Source: Bradyrhizobium semiaridum (lineage in GTDB: Bacteria > Pseudomonadota > Alphaproteobacteria > Rhizobiales > Xanthobacteraceae). From it: a DNA stretch of 64,000 nucleotides. Under the pieces are notes generated by a model, which was not told where the DNA came from, did no database searches, and saw nothing but the letters and a program-made list of their open reading frames with translations. The first letter of the stretch is position 1. Every line of letters starts with the position of its first letter. Both the position numbers and the translations under genes were made by a program. Where the stretch lies: contig NZ_JAGKJJ010000010.1 in assembly GCF_020329505.1 (NCBI RefSeq), positions 124,001 to 188,000 on the forward strand, written 5' to 3'. Positions 35,950 to 45,307 of this stretch are shown here, one piece after another.

Positions 35950-37497
35950 ATGGCTGACTACTACCCGCTGATCGCCCGCGCCATCGCCGGATTGGACCCC
36001 AACGCTCCCGGCGAAGCCCGTCGCGCGCTGTACGCGCGGGCGCGGACTGCGCTGATCCAGCAGCTTCGCGGCGTGCAGCCGCCGCTCTCCGAATCCGAGA
36101 TCACCCGCGAGCGGCTGTCGCTGGAAGAGGCGGTCCGCAAGGTCGAGTCCGAGGCCGCCCAGCGCGCCCGCGATGCCGCCCGTCCCGGCGGCGGCGCTGG
36201 TGGTGCCCCGGCCCGTGGCGGCGATGGCTTCCGCCGCAGCAATCCCCGTCCGCCGGACAGTGCAGCCGCCGAGGCCGCGCCGGCCCGTCCGCGCAGCCCT
36301 GCCGAACCCCGCCCGCCGCGCAATCTGCGCCTTGACGCACCGCCGCCGACGCCGCCCTCGCGGCCGCAGGCTCCGCCGGTCCCGTCTGCCGACGCGCCGC
36401 GTCCCGGTGCGCCGCGCCGCGGAGCCGAAGGCGCCCCGCCGGCCTCGCCGGGCGTGCGCGGCTTCCGCGACATCACCGCCGATGCCGACGACCTCGGCCG
36501 CGCCGCGGCGCAGGCCAGCCGTAACGCGCGCAAGACCTACGCCAACGTGCCCTCGCCCTCGCCGGAGTTCGACCGGCTCGAGCCGAATCTGGAAAACCGC
36601 GGCGCCGATCCCGACGCGCAATATTCCTACGACGAGGCGATCGAGGAGGCCGAGCGCTACGCGCCGCAGCCGCCGCAGACCCCGCAGCGCTCCCGCGTCA
36701 GCAATGCCGAGCGCGAGCCGAAGAAGCCGCGCGTCGGCTCGATGTTCCCGTTCAAGACCGCGATCGCGGTCGGCATCCTGCTGATCCTGGTCGGCACCGG
36801 CATCCTGATGCGCCAGCAGGTCATGACCTTCGTCAGCAGCCTGATGAAGCCGTCGGCGCCGGCCGTCGTCGAGGCGCCGAAGGATGCCGGCGCGCCGGCC
36901 AGCAAGAAGATCGCCGACCGGGTCGGCCAGCCGGGCTCGGGCGAGGTGGTCGCGCCGGTCGCCCAGCGCGTGGTGCTCTATGACGAGGATCCGTCCGATC
37001 CGAAGGGCAAGCAGTATGTCGGCTCGGTGGTGTGGCGCACCGAGCAGGTCAAGGCATCGGGCAACCAGAAGCCCGACATCGCGGTGCGCGCCGACATCGA
37101 CATCCCCGACCGCAAGTTCAAGATGACGATGTCGTTCCGCCGCAACACCGACACCTCGCTGCCGGCGAGCCATACCGCGGAGCTGACCTTCATCCTGCCG
37201 CAGGATTTCGCCAATGGCGGCGTCGGCAACGTGCCGGGCATCTTGATGAAGTCGAACGAGCAGGCCCGCGGCACGCCGCTCTCGGGCCTCGCCGTCAAGG
37301 TCACCGACGGCTTCTTCCTGGTCGGCCTCTCCAACGTCGACCTCGACCGCTCGCGCAACCTGCAGCTCCTCAAGGAGCGCTCCTGGTTCGACGTCCCGCT
37401 GGTCTACACCAACCAGCGCCGCGCCATCATCGCGATTGAAAAGGGCGCCCCCGGCGAACGCGCCTTCAACGAAGCGTTCGCGGCGTGGGGGGAGTAG
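35950..37497 (+). CDS. Unknown single-span membrane protein, Pro/Ala-rich
   Basis: A 515-residue protein with three parts: a helical N-terminus (MADYYPLIARAIAGLDPNAP), a Pro/Ala/Arg-rich disordered region (about 75-250), and one membrane helix near 262-285 (FKTAIAVGILLILVGTGILM), after which about 230 residues would be periplasmic (VVLYDEDPSDPKGKQYVGSV, FILPQDFANGGVGNVPGILM). The layout is seen in rhizobial proteins of unknown function that follow purA. ATG 35950 is used; a GTG at 35944 is also possible. No catalytic motif is visible. Confidence 0.75.
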   Translation: MADYYPLIARAIAGLDPNAPGEARRALYARARTALIQQLRGVQPPLSESEITRERLSLEEAVRKVESEAAQRARDAARPGGGAGGAPARGGDGFRRSNPRPPDSAAAEAAPARPRSPAEPRPPRNLRLDAPPPTPPSRPQAPPVPSADAPRPGAPRRGAEGAPPASPGVRGFRDITADADDLGRAAAQASRNARKTYANVPSPSPEFDRLEPNLENRGADPDAQYSYDEAIEEAERYAPQPPQTPQRSRVSNAEREPKKPRVGSMFPFKTAIAVGILLILVGTGILMRQQVMTFVSSLMKPSAPAVVEAPKDAGAPASKKIADRVGQPGSGEVVAPVAQRVVLYDEDPSDPKGKQYVGSVVWRTEQVKASGNQKPDIAVRADIDIPDRKFKMTMSFRRNTDTSLPASHTAELTFILPQDFANGGVGNVPGILMKSNEQARGTPLSGLAVKVTDGFFLVGLSNVDLDRSRNLQLLKERSWFDVPLVYTNQRRAIIAIEKGAPGERAFNEAFAAWGE

Positions 37498-37561
37498 GGC
37501 ACGCGATCTCGCCTTTCCCTGTCGTTGCCCTGACATTTATTGATGAGCCGCGGCGTACTGG

Positions 37562-37584
37562 ATGCCCCGCTTGAAGCGGGGCAT
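37562..37584. repeat. Perfect 11-base-arm palindrome
   Basis: ATGCCCCGCTT (37562-37572), one base, AAGCGGGGCAT (37574-37584). It has no T tract. It lies in the 179-base gap before the small membrane protein at 37677 and is another short palindromic unit. Confidence 0.6.
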
Positions 37585-37676
37585 GGCCACCGAGGAACAC
37601 GACGCGTCCCTCCGAATTTCCCTAGAACCGTCTCGAGTCTGCGCTAAACTTGGCTCATGTCGGGCAAGGGTGCGCC

Positions 37677-38114
37677 ATGAAACGCTACGTCATCTTCGCA
37701 GCCATCGGGCCGTTCATCGGCGGCTTCCTGCTGTTGCTCGCGACCACCTATCAGTCCGGCTACTGGACCGAAACCAATAGCGGCGAGGTGACGAAGCTGT
37801 TCGTCGTGTTCGTGAAGTCGCTGCAGTACAATTATCTGTTCGGCCTCGTGCCGTCGCTGATGTTCGCGGCGGTCGACGACATCCTCATGCATGTGCGGCG
37901 CATCCCGCCGGTGGCGCGGATGCTGATGGTCGGCGTGGTGGCGTTCATCGGTGCGGCGCTGACCTACGCCTCGCACGGCTCGGAAAGCGGCGCGGTGCAG
38001 TTCATCCTCTACGGGCTGGTCGGCTTTATCCCGGGCGTGATCACGTCGTGGCTGGCGCATAAATATGCCGAGGAGCTGTACGAGCCGGCGACGCCGGCCT
38101 CGGCGCAGCGTTGA
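37677..38114 (+). CDS. Small four-helix membrane protein of unknown function
   Basis: A 145-residue protein with about four hydrophobic segments (FAAIGPFIGGFLLLLATTYQ, YLFGLVPSLMFAAVDDILMH, MLMVGVVAFIGAALTYASHG, FILYGLVGFIPGVITSWLAH). It may belong to the DUF5413 group but I am not certain. The start at 37677 is chosen because it opens the first helix. The last residues (EELYEPATPASAQR) are cytosolic and polar. No partner gene is evident. Confidence 0.65.
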   Translation: MKRYVIFAAIGPFIGGFLLLLATTYQSGYWTETNSGEVTKLFVVFVKSLQYNYLFGLVPSLMFAAVDDILMHVRRIPPVARMLMVGVVAFIGAALTYASHGSESGAVQFILYGLVGFIPGVITSWLAHKYAEELYEPATPASAQR

Positions 38115-38179
38115 TTTCCGTGAACGCGCGCACGAAGGCCTAGGTGGGCACGCTGCGCACCCCCGTGCAGCTTCAGCTT

Positions 38180-38302
38180 TGTCGTCCCGGCGAAGGCCGG
38201 GACCCATAACCACCGCCGATCATGATGCGCAACGCTGCGGCCGCAAAACGCTAGGACAATTTGACTCTGTGGCTATGGGTCCCGGCCCCCGCCGGGACGA
38301 CA
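38180..38302. repeat. Family B long inverted repeat, C variant
   Basis: Left arm GTCGTCCCGGCGAAGGCCGG, then GACCCATA; right arm TATGGGTCCCGGCC and GCCGGGACGAC. The arms are inverted and about 28 bases long, around a spacer of about 60 bases. It corresponds to 41407-41527 with C for T in the arms. Confidence 0.7.
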
Positions 38303-38355
38303 TTGCGGAGAGGTAATGTGACGCAACTTGAACCCCCTGCCGGCGTTACCATGTG

Positions 38356-38892
38356 ATGGCCATGCCCGAGGACGACATCTTCACGCCCCATCGCAACCGA
38401 TCGCGGCCGCCGTTCGGCGGGGTGCAGGCGCGCGGCAAGGTCATCGACCAGGACGGGCGGGAGCTGCCTGATCCTGCGCGGCATCCGCAGTTCGAGGCGT
38501 TTCAGTTCGACTTCCGCAACTCCACCGCCAATCCGTTCGGCAATCTGACGCGCGAGCAGCGGCTGGCGCGACTGGAGGCGATCGCAAAGCTGCTCGACGT
38601 CGCCTTCATCGTGCCGGGCACCAATGTGCGCTACGGCATCGACGGGCTGATCGGCCTGATCCCTGTGGTCGGCGACATCATCACGACCGCGATCTCGCTG
38701 TGGCTGGTCCGTGAGGCCCGCCTGCTCGGCGCGCCCTGGCACATCACCGCGCGGATGCTCGGCAACGTCGCGTTGGACGGCGTGGTCGGCCTGGTGCCGG
38801 TCGCGGGCGACGCCTTCGACGTCATGTTCCGCGCCAACATCCGCAACGTGCGGCTGTTGCGGCGCTGGCTCGAGCGCCAGCCGCGGCTGTAG
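38356..38892 (+). CDS. DUF4112-type protein
   Basis: A 178-residue protein. The C-terminal 110 residues (ARLEAIAKLLDVAFIVPGTN, GIDGLIGLIPVVGDIITTAI, GNVALDGVVGLVPVAGDAFD, RANIRNVRLLRRWL) are the repeated glycine/proline-containing hydrophobic hairpins of the DUF4112 family. The N-terminal 65 residues are polar. Membrane-associated; function unknown. ATG 38356 is used, with 38362 as an alternative. A terminator follows 31 bases after the stop. Confidence 0.75.
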   Translation: MAMPEDDIFTPHRNRSRPPFGGVQARGKVIDQDGRELPDPARHPQFEAFQFDFRNSTANPFGNLTREQRLARLEAIAKLLDVAFIVPGTNVRYGIDGLIGLIPVVGDIITTAISLWLVREARLLGAPWHITARMLGNVALDGVVGLVPVAGDAFDVMFRANIRNVRLLRRWLERQPRL

Positions 38893-38923
38893 CGGATCGT
38901 TCGGCGCGCGCGCAAAAACAAAA

Positions 38924-38944
38924 GCCCCCGGCCGTGCCGGGGGC
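38924..38944. terminator. Bidirectional intrinsic terminator
   Basis: GCCCCCGGC (38924-38932), 3-base loop, GCCGGGGGC (38936-38944), with AAAA on the left and ATTTT on the right. It serves the DUF4112 gene and the convergent small gene at 38972. Confidence 0.88.
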
Positions 38945-38971
38945 ATTTTCGTCAGAACGAGAGGTGAGGGC

Positions 38972-39262
38972 TTACGCGGCGTCGGCGTCGGTCTGGCTCG
39001 CGGCCGGGCGCGGACGGCGCGGCAACGGGAAGGCTTCGCTCTCATACAGCGAGCGGATGCCGTTCTGGTCGAAACGCGCTTCCTCGACCTGCAGATAGGC
39101 GCCGTTCAGCGAGTCAGCCGGCAACTGCTCCATCGCGAACTGCACGGCTTCAGCCGCGGTGCCGAAACGGCGATAGGCGAAGCCCGCCCGCTTCTTCTTG
39201 CGGATCGCGGCGGGGAACAGTTCGGCGGACGTATTGTAGTTGAACGGACGCAAAGGACGCAT
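38972..39262 (-). CDS. Conserved small protein of unknown function
   Basis: A 96-residue soluble basic protein ([60 protein letters not shown]). The pattern is a compact alpha/beta fold followed by a Pro/Arg tail. I recall such proteins as conserved hypotheticals in Bradyrhizobium and Rhodopseudomonas, without function. It has its own terminator (38924-38944) and an upstream leader with a GAGAAGAGG site. Confidence 0.6.
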   Translation of the reverse strand: MRPLRPFNYNTSAELFPAAIRKKKRAGFAYRRFGTAAEAVQFAMEQLPADSLNGAYLQVEEARFDQNGIRSLYESEAFPLPRRPRPAASQTDADAA

Positions 39263-39486
39263 GGTCGACGACCTCTTCTCTTTTTGGCGCTAGCGCGGCG
39301 TAAGGGATTTTTGGGGACGGCGCCTCCTGCACTCGGCAGCGCGCCGTACACGTCATTTCGACCCCTAATATAGGCTCATTTGACAGAAATGCGACCCCAG
39401 AAGCGGCCCGGCAGGGCACATGCTGAATCCACGCATAGCGCCCGAAACGATCTATAAAGTTATTATATATCAATGCGTTATGGCCG

Positions 39487-39651
39487 TTACAGCTTATCGA
39501 GCCAGGCCAGGATGGCAACCACGATCAAAATTACCCCGAAAAGGCCCATTCCGGAGTGGCCGAGACCGTAGCCATAACCGCCGAGCCGGCCGCTATAGCC
39601 GCCCAGCAGGATGATCAGCAGCAGGATGATGAGGATTACTCCAAGCGTCAT
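39487..39651 (-). CDS. DUF3309-type small membrane protein
   Basis: A 54-residue protein with two hydrophobic segments (LGVILIILLLIILLGGYSG and GLFGVILIVVAILAWLDKL) around a Gly/Tyr-rich turn (GRLGGYGYGLGHSG), the DUF3309 pattern. GAGGAGGG just upstream of ATG 39651 decides the start; the frame open to 39726 is not used. Function unknown; such proteins are common in Bradyrhizobium. Confidence 0.75.
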   Translation of the reverse strand: MTLGVILIILLLIILLGGYSGRLGGYGYGLGHSGMGLFGVILIVVAILAWLDKL

Positions 39652-39798
39652 GGCGCCCTCCTCGGAACGGGCGGCAGCCGCTTGGCGAGACGCCGTCGGG
39701 CCCCGCTCGAGCAGAGCAAAGCACATTTCGCGTCATTTGCCGATCGGTTTCGGCGTCGCTCCGGGACAATCCGCCCCAGGAGCGACGCCTCCTTCGCG

Positions 39799-39894
39799 TC
39801 ACTTCTTGCCTTCGTCGATCGGCAGCACCTTCAGCGCCGTCGCACAGGGCTCGACCCGCAGCTACTCGCCGGCGATCAGGCCGACCTTGCGCAT
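39799..39894 (-). pseudogene. Small gene remnant interrupted by TAG
   Basis: Reading leftward from an ATG at 39894 gives MRKVGLIAGE, an in-frame TAG (39862-39864), and then LRVEPCATALKVLPIDEGKK and TGA at 39799. Both halves stay in one frame and have natural composition, as if one 31-codon or longer gene acquired a nonsense change. The original family is not recognised. Confidence 0.35.
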
Positions 39895-39914
39895 GACGGC
39901 TGGTGTACAGGGCC

Positions 39915-40328
<414 letters not shown>

Positions 40329-40349
40329 GGAAACTCCTCTCGGTTACAG

Positions 40350-40468
40350 CGTCATTGCGAGGAGCGAAGCGACGAAGCAATCCGTCGGTCCCCGAGTGGG
40401 GACGGATTGCTTCGCGGAGCTTGTCATCCGGCGGGGCTTCGCCCCGACCGGGCGGCTCGCAATGACGG
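40350..40468. repeat. Family A repeat, copy 3, extended
   Basis: CGTCATTGCGAGGAGCGAAG and CGAAGCAATCCG at the left are mirrored by CGGATTGCTTCG and later CTCGCAATGACGGC. An extra GGCGGGGCTTCGCCCCGACC hairpin is inside. It lies between msrB and msrA. Confidence 0.75.
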
Positions 40469-40495
40469 CGATCGTTCCGTCAGCTCGTGGTCTTA

Positions 40496-41215
40496 TCAGT
40501 TGGTGACCTTCGCGGCGTTCACCAGCGTCGGCTTCTCGACGTAGTTCTCGGCAAAGATCTTCTTCAGGTTCTCGACCTTCGGGATGTCGTTATAGGCAAT
40601 ATAGGGCTGGTTCGGGTGCAGCGTCAGGTAGTCCTGGTGATAGCTCTCCGCCGGATAGAACGCCTCCAGCGGGCCGACCTTGGTGACGATCGGCTTCTTG
40701 TACACCTTCGCCGCGTTGAGCTGGGCGATATAGGCGTCCGCCACCTTCTTCTGCTCGGCGCTGGTGGTGAAGATCGCCGAGCGATATTGCGTGCCGGTGT
40801 CGGGGCCCTGCCGGTTGAGCTGGGTCGGGTCGTGCACGACCGAGAAGAAGATCTGCAGGATCTTGCCGTAGGAGATTTTCTGCGGGTCGTATTTGACCTC
40901 GACGGATTCCGCGTGCCCGGTCGAGCCTGTCGATACCATGGTGTAATCGGCGGTGGCCTTGCTGCCGCCAGAGTAACCGGACACCGCGCTGGTGACACCG
41001 GCGGTGTGCTGGAACACGCCCTGCACGCCCCAGAAGCAGCCGCCGGCCAGCACTGCGGTCTTGATGCCGCCGGTCTCCGCGAAATCCGTCGCGGGCGGCG
41101 GAATGATCACGGCCTCCTCGGCGGCGCGCGAGGGCGCAACGGCGAAAGCGGCAACGGCCGCCGCGCCGATCGCGGCGGCGCACAGCGTGAGACGGCTGAG
41201 GGAGCGGCTGGGCAT
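40496..41215 (-). CDS. msrA: Exported peptide-methionine (S)-S-oxide reductase
   Basis: Reduces methionine-S-sulfoxide. The 239-residue precursor has a signal peptide (LTLCAAAIGAAAVAAFAVAP, cleavage near residue 31). The catalytic Cys is in LAGGCFWGVQGVFQ; SGYSGGSKATADY, HAESVEVKYDP and FFSVVHDPTQLNRQGPDTGT are the family core. ATG 41215 has GAGG just upstream, while the frame is open to 41485. With a signal peptide it would protect periplasmic proteins, complementing cytosolic MsrB. Confidence 0.93.
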   Translation of the reverse strand: MPSRSLSRLTLCAAAIGAAAVAAFAVAPSRAAEEAVIIPPPATDFAETGGIKTAVLAGGCFWGVQGVFQHTAGVTSAVSGYSGGSKATADYTMVSTGSTGHAESVEVKYDPQKISYGKILQIFFSVVHDPTQLNRQGPDTGTQYRSAIFTTSAEQKKVADAYIAQLNAAKVYKKPIVTKVGPLEAFYPAESYHQDYLTLHPNQPYIAYNDIPKVENLKKIFAENYVEKPTLVNAAKVTN

Positions 41216-41406
41216 GGGTTCCTCACGGGATCGCATTGGGGGCCAGTTTAGAGCGGCAGCCGGCATCTGCAATCGCTCCGGCTCGCTCCGACGCCTCAAG
41301 ATACGGGGCACCGGGCATTTTGTTACGGCCACCGCGACACGGCTTCGTGAGGAAGATCTGCGAGGTTCGGTGCGGTTGTGGATTCCGGCCCGCGGCCCCT
41401 CCACGC

Positions 41407-41527
41407 CGTCGTCCTGGCGAAAGCCAGGACCCATACCACCAAATTTGATGGTGAGCGGGATCGCGGCCCCGGCGGTGCGCAACAATAACCGGCTGAGGTA
41501 ATGGGTCCTGGCTTTCGCCAGGACGAC
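41407..41527. repeat. Family B long inverted repeat, T variant
   Basis: Left arm CGTCGTCCTGGCGAAAGCCA then GGACCCATA; right arm ATGGGTCCTGGCTTTCGCCA and GGACGAC. Each arm is itself the hairpin seen at 24708-24735, so it can fold either as one long stem or two hairpins. Confidence 0.72.
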
Positions 41528-41557
41528 GCCGAATGTTTGGTGGCGCTTGCGCGAACA

Positions 41558-42667
41558 TCACACGACGATACTCAACCTTTTCGCCGCCCGCGTGATCCCC
41601 GTGTACAGCCATCTTGCGCGCGAATCCTGGAATGCAAAGCTCTCATCGAACAGCACGACGTCGTCCCATTGCGAGCCCTGCGACTTGTGCACGGTCAGCA
41701 CGTAGCCGTAGTCGAACTCGTCATACGGCTTGCGCTGCTCCCACGGGATGCCCTCGATGCCGCCGTCGAAGCACTCGCCGCGCACCGAGACCTTCGTGAC
41801 CTTGTGGCCGAAATCCTCGTCCGGCATCACGCGCATGGTGATGATCTTCGATTTCGACTGCGCCCGCGCCTTCACCCGCCACAGCCCGCCGTTGAACAGA
41901 CCCTTCTTGCGGTTGTTGCGCAGGCAGACCAGCTTGTCGCCGGCGACGGGGAGCGGATCCTCGATGTGCTGGCGCTGCCGCACCCGCATGTTGTAGGCGC
42001 GGCGGGTGCTGTTGCGGCCGACCAGCACCTGGTCGGCGCCCATCACGCGGTCCGGATCGAGCTCCTTGCGCGACACCACCTCGCTCTCGCCGTGGCGGCC
42101 GATCTCGAGCTCGCGGCCCTCCCGGATGTCCATCGACATCCGCACGATCGGATCGTCCTGCGCCTGGCGGTGCACTTCGGTCAACATCGCATCGGGCTCG
42201 GCGTCGGTGAAGAAGCCGCCGCCCTGGATCGGCGGCAATTGTGCCGGATCGCCGAGCACCAGCAGCGGACAGTCGAACGACATCAGGTCGCGGCCGAGCT
42301 CGGCATCGACCATCGAGCATTCGTCGATCACGATCAGCTTGGCCTTTGATGCCGGGGCATCGTCCCAGAGCTCAAAACTCGGTTGCTCGACGCCGGATTC
42401 GCGGGCGCGGTAGATCAGCGAGTGGATGGTGGAGGCGTTGTCGCAGCCCTTGTTGCGCATCACCAGCGCCGCCTTGCCGGTGAACGCCGCGAACTTCACC
42501 TCGCCGTCGACGGCCTCGGCGATGTGCCGGGCCAGGGTCGTCTTGCCGGTTCCGGCATAGCCGAACAGGCGGAACACCTGCGGCGTGCTGCCCTGGCCGG
42601 GCTTGGCCTTCAGCCAGTCGGCGACGGCTTGCAGCGCTCTGTCCTGATGCGGCGTGAAGGTGGTCAT
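41558..42667 (-). CDS. RecD-like ATP-dependent DNA helicase
   Basis: A 369-residue superfamily-1 helicase of the RecD2/viral-type group. Walker A is RLFGYAGTGKTTLARHI, Walker B is LIVIDECSMVDAEL, motif III is LLVLGDPAQLPPIQGG and the C-terminal motifs are LTVHKSQGSQWDDVVLFDES and WLYTGITRAAKRL. It is about half the length of full RecD2 and lacks its N-terminal extension. ATG 42667 starts MTTFTPHQDRALQ, the normal N-terminus of this small group. It stands alone. Role in DNA repair or replication is likely but unproven. Confidence 0.88.
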   Translation of the reverse strand: MTTFTPHQDRALQAVADWLKAKPGQGSTPQVFRLFGYAGTGKTTLARHIAEAVDGEVKFAAFTGKAALVMRNKGCDNASTIHSLIYRARESGVEQPSFELWDDAPASKAKLIVIDECSMVDAELGRDLMSFDCPLLVLGDPAQLPPIQGGGFFTDAEPDAMLTEVHRQAQDDPIVRMSMDIREGRELEIGRHGESEVVSRKELDPDRVMGADQVLVGRNSTRRAYNMRVRQRQHIEDPLPVAGDKLVCLRNNRKKGLFNGGLWRVKARAQSKSKIITMRVMPDEDFGHKVTKVSVRGECFDGGIEGIPWEQRKPYDEFDYGYVLTVHKSQGSQWDDVVLFDESFAFQDSRARWLYTGITRAAKRLSIVV

Positions 42668-42863
42668 GGGGCTTTCGGAGGAACGAGGACGTGACGGGTA
42701 GCGCCGCGACTCAGGCGGACACAAGCTAAACATTCATGCGTTTCGATCAAGCCAGCTTCCGCTGCACGGAATTGGAGTTTCGCGTCCGAGGCTAGACTTG
42801 GGTCGAGGCGGCACTACACTTGCCGAAAACAACGGAGGTCGGGGACCACAAACACGTGGCAGA

Positions 42864-42880
42864 GACCACAGAAAGTGGTC
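42864..42880. other. Small hairpin in the leader of the luciferase-like gene
   Basis: GACCAC (42864-42869), AGAAA, GTGGTC (42875-42880), 27 bases before the start. It could be an operator or RNA hairpin. The surrounding 240 bases otherwise hold nothing I can name. Confidence 0.3.
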
Positions 42881-42906
42881 GAGAACGCGACCTTGGGAGT
42901 GACGTC

Positions 42907-44112
42907 ATGAAATTCGGTATCTTTTACGAGCTGCAACTGCCGCGCCCGTGGAATGACGGCGACGAGCTTCGCCTCTACCAGAACGCGCTGACACAGCTCG
43001 AGACCGCCGACCGGCTCGGCTACGACTATGCCTGGGTGGTCGAGCATCACTTCCTCGAGGAATATTCGCACTCGCCGGCGCCGGAATCCTTCCTCGCCGC
43101 GGCGAGCCAGCGCACCAAAAGCATCCGGCTCGGCCACGGCATCTTCCAGCTCACCACCAACCATCCGGCGCGCGTCGCCGAGCGGGTCGCGGTGCTCGAT
43201 CTCTTAAGCAACGGCCGCTGCGAGTTCGGCATGGGCGAGAGTGCCTCGATCACCGAGCTGACGCCGTTCGGCCGCGACATGGAGACCAAGCGCGAGGTGT
43301 TCGAGGAGGCGGTGGCTGCGATCTTCCCGATGTTCACCAAGGTCGGCACCGAGCATCACGGCAAGTATTTCGATATCCCGCTGCGCAACGTGGTGCCGAA
43401 GCCGGTGCAGAAGCCGCACCCGCCGCTCTGGATGGCCTGCTCGCAGCTGCCGACCATCGAGCGCGCCGGGCAGAACGGCTTCGGCGCGCTCGGCTTCCAG
43501 TTCGTCAGCGCCGAGGCCGCGCATGCCTGGGTGCACGCCTATTACAACGCGATCACCAAGCGGCTGAACAAGCTCGCCGACTACGAGATTAATCCGAACA
43601 TGGCGCTGGTCTCGTTCTTCATGTGCGCGGAGACCGACGAGGAGGCGCGCCGCCGCGCCGACGGCGCCACCTTCTTCCAGTTTGCGCTGCGCTATTACGG
43701 CCAGTCGCAGAACCGGCAGCGCCCGGCGCCCGGCACCGTCAACATGTGGGACGAGTACAACAAGTGGAAGCGCGACAATCCGGAGGCGCAGGAGGCGGCA
43801 TTGCGCGGCGGCCTGATCGGCTCGCCGGAGACTCTCCGCAGGAAGCTGCGGCGTTTTCGGTCGTCGCATATCGACCAGGTGATCCTGCTCAACCAGGCCG
43901 GCAAGAACACCCATGAGCACATCTGCGAGTCGCTCGAACTGTTCGGCAAGGAAGTGATGCCGGAGTTCCAGCACGACCCCGAGCACGATGAATGGAAGAA
44001 GGGCGTGCTCTCCGGCGCGATCCAGCTTGAGGAGATCGACACGGAGGCGTTCACCGATCGTTACGGCAAGCTCGCCGTCAGCGTCGGGCCGAAAACCGCC
44101 GCGGCAGGCTGA
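42907..44112 (+). CDS. Luciferase-like flavin-dependent oxidoreductase
   Basis: A 401-residue LLM-class enzyme, dependent on reduced flavin. The N-terminus (MKFGIFYELQLPRPW) and the core AWVVEHHFLEEYSHSPAPES, RLGHGIFQLTTNHPARVAER and FGMGESASITELTPFGRDME are typical. GGGAG before ATG 42907 supports the start. The substrate is unknown; the sulfonate operon downstream (after a terminator) makes a sulfur-linked monooxygenase role possible but not shown. Confidence 0.87.
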   Translation: MKFGIFYELQLPRPWNDGDELRLYQNALTQLETADRLGYDYAWVVEHHFLEEYSHSPAPESFLAAASQRTKSIRLGHGIFQLTTNHPARVAERVAVLDLLSNGRCEFGMGESASITELTPFGRDMETKREVFEEAVAAIFPMFTKVGTEHHGKYFDIPLRNVVPKPVQKPHPPLWMACSQLPTIERAGQNGFGALGFQFVSAEAAHAWVHAYYNAITKRLNKLADYEINPNMALVSFFMCAETDEEARRRADGATFFQFALRYYGQSQNRQRPAPGTVNMWDEYNKWKRDNPEAQEAALRGGLIGSPETLRRKLRRFRSSHIDQVILLNQAGKNTHEHICESLELFGKEVMPEFQHDPEHDEWKKGVLSGAIQLEEIDTEAFTDRYGKLAVSVGPKTAAAG

Positions 44113-44195
44113 TCGATCTTTGTGCAGCGGCCTCGCGATCTCGTGAGGAAAATAATTCGCTACACGTCATCTGTGCATTGAAAGAAACGGCACGC

Positions 44196-44225
44196 GCGAT
44201 GCCAGCACCAAAGTGCTGGCATCGC
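44196..44225 (+). terminator. Rho-independent terminator
   Basis: Perfect 13-base arms GCGATGCCAGCAC (44196-44208) and GTGCTGGCATCGC (44213-44225) with a CAAA loop, followed by TATTTTTG. It ends the luciferase-like gene and separates it from the ssu operon. Confidence 0.92.
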
Positions 44226-44326
44226 TATTTTTGTGCGGCGCTCGACAGCTTCATTGGCGCGCCCCATCATCCTGACAACGCGTGATCGCGCAGCGCAGCC
44301 GTGCGATCGTCAGGAGTGTTGTTGCA

Positions 44327-45277
44327 ATGAAGCGTCGTGAGTTCCTCAAATTCTCGCTCGGCTCCGCCGCTGCTGTCGCGCTGTCACAGCGTGCGCAGGC
44401 AGAGGCGGGCGCGAAGGAAATTCGTATCGGCTACCAGAAGAACGGCGTGCTGGTCATCGCGCGGCAGCGCGCGACCTTGGAAAATCATTTCAGGCCGCAG
44501 GGCATCGAGGTGAAATGGGTCGAGTTCTCCTCGGGCCCGCCGATGATGGAGGCGATGAACATCGGCAGCATCGATTACGGCGCGGTCGGCGATTCGCCGC
44601 CGGTGTTCGCGCAAGCCGCGGGCGCCGCGATCGTCTATGCCGCGGGCCAGCCGATCACCAACGGGCAGGGCATTCTGGTGCCGCAGAATTCGCCGATTCA
44701 CTCCATCGCCGAGCTGAAGGGCAAGCGGATCGGCTTCACCAAGGGGTCGAGCGCGCACAACATCACGGTGCAGACGCTGGAGAAGGCCGGGCTCACCTAT
44801 GCCGACATCACGCCGGTCTATTTGACGCCGCCGGACGCCGGGCCGGCTTTCGCCAATGGCAGCATCGATGCCTGGGCGATCTGGGATCCGTATTTTGCGA
44901 TCGGCGAGACCAAACAGAACGGCCGCATCCTCGTCAACGCCCAGGAGATCACCAAGACCAATTCGTTCTACATCGCCAACCGCGATTTCGCGAAGAACCA
45001 CCCAAGCCTGTTGCAGCAGATCATCGACGTCACGAGCTCGACCGCGGCATGGGCGGAAACGCATCGCGACGAGGTGGCGAAGGCGTTGAGCGCGGTGACC
45101 GGCATCGCGCTCGATATCCAGACCATCGCCGCCAACCGCTCGGCGTTCAGGGTCGGGCCCGTCACTGACGACATCATCGCGACTCAGCAGGGCGTCGCCG
45201 ACCGCTTCTACAAGCTCGGCCTGATCCCGAGGCAGATCGCGATCCGCGACATCGTCTGGCGCAATCCGCAGACCTGA
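44327..45277 (+). CDS. ssuA: Aliphatic sulfonate-binding protein SsuA
   Basis: A 316-residue periplasmic binding protein for alkanesulfonates. A Tat-like signal ([20 protein letters not shown]) is followed by [55 protein letters not shown] and [20 protein letters not shown], the standard SsuA pattern. CAGGAG lies 10 bases before ATG 44327. It is the first gene of the ssu operon and is followed at 30 bases by a small ORF. Confidence 0.94.
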   Translation: MKRREFLKFSLGSAAAVALSQRAQAEAGAKEIRIGYQKNGVLVIARQRATLENHFRPQGIEVKWVEFSSGPPMMEAMNIGSIDYGAVGDSPPVFAQAAGAAIVYAAGQPITNGQGILVPQNSPIHSIAELKGKRIGFTKGSSAHNITVQTLEKAGLTYADITPVYLTPPDAGPAFANGSIDAWAIWDPYFAIGETKQNGRILVNAQEITKTNSFYIANRDFAKNHPSLLQQIIDVTSSTAAWAETHRDEVAKALSAVTGIALDIQTIAANRSAFRVGPVTDDIIATQQGVADRFYKLGLIPRQIAIRDIVWRNPQT

Positions 45278-45307
45278 CCCTGCAATCATTCCATCCGGGG
45301 ACTTCAC

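Noticed and set aside
35926..37536. 536-codon minus-strand frame opposite the gene after purA
   Set aside because: A composition shadow of the plus-strand gene; low-complexity Arg/Gly/Ala protein and no ribosome-binding site.
39862..39864. In-frame TAG read as pyrrolysine or a programmed stop
   Set aside because: Pyrrolysine is unknown in this lineage and the ORF is only 31 codons; a decayed gene is simpler.
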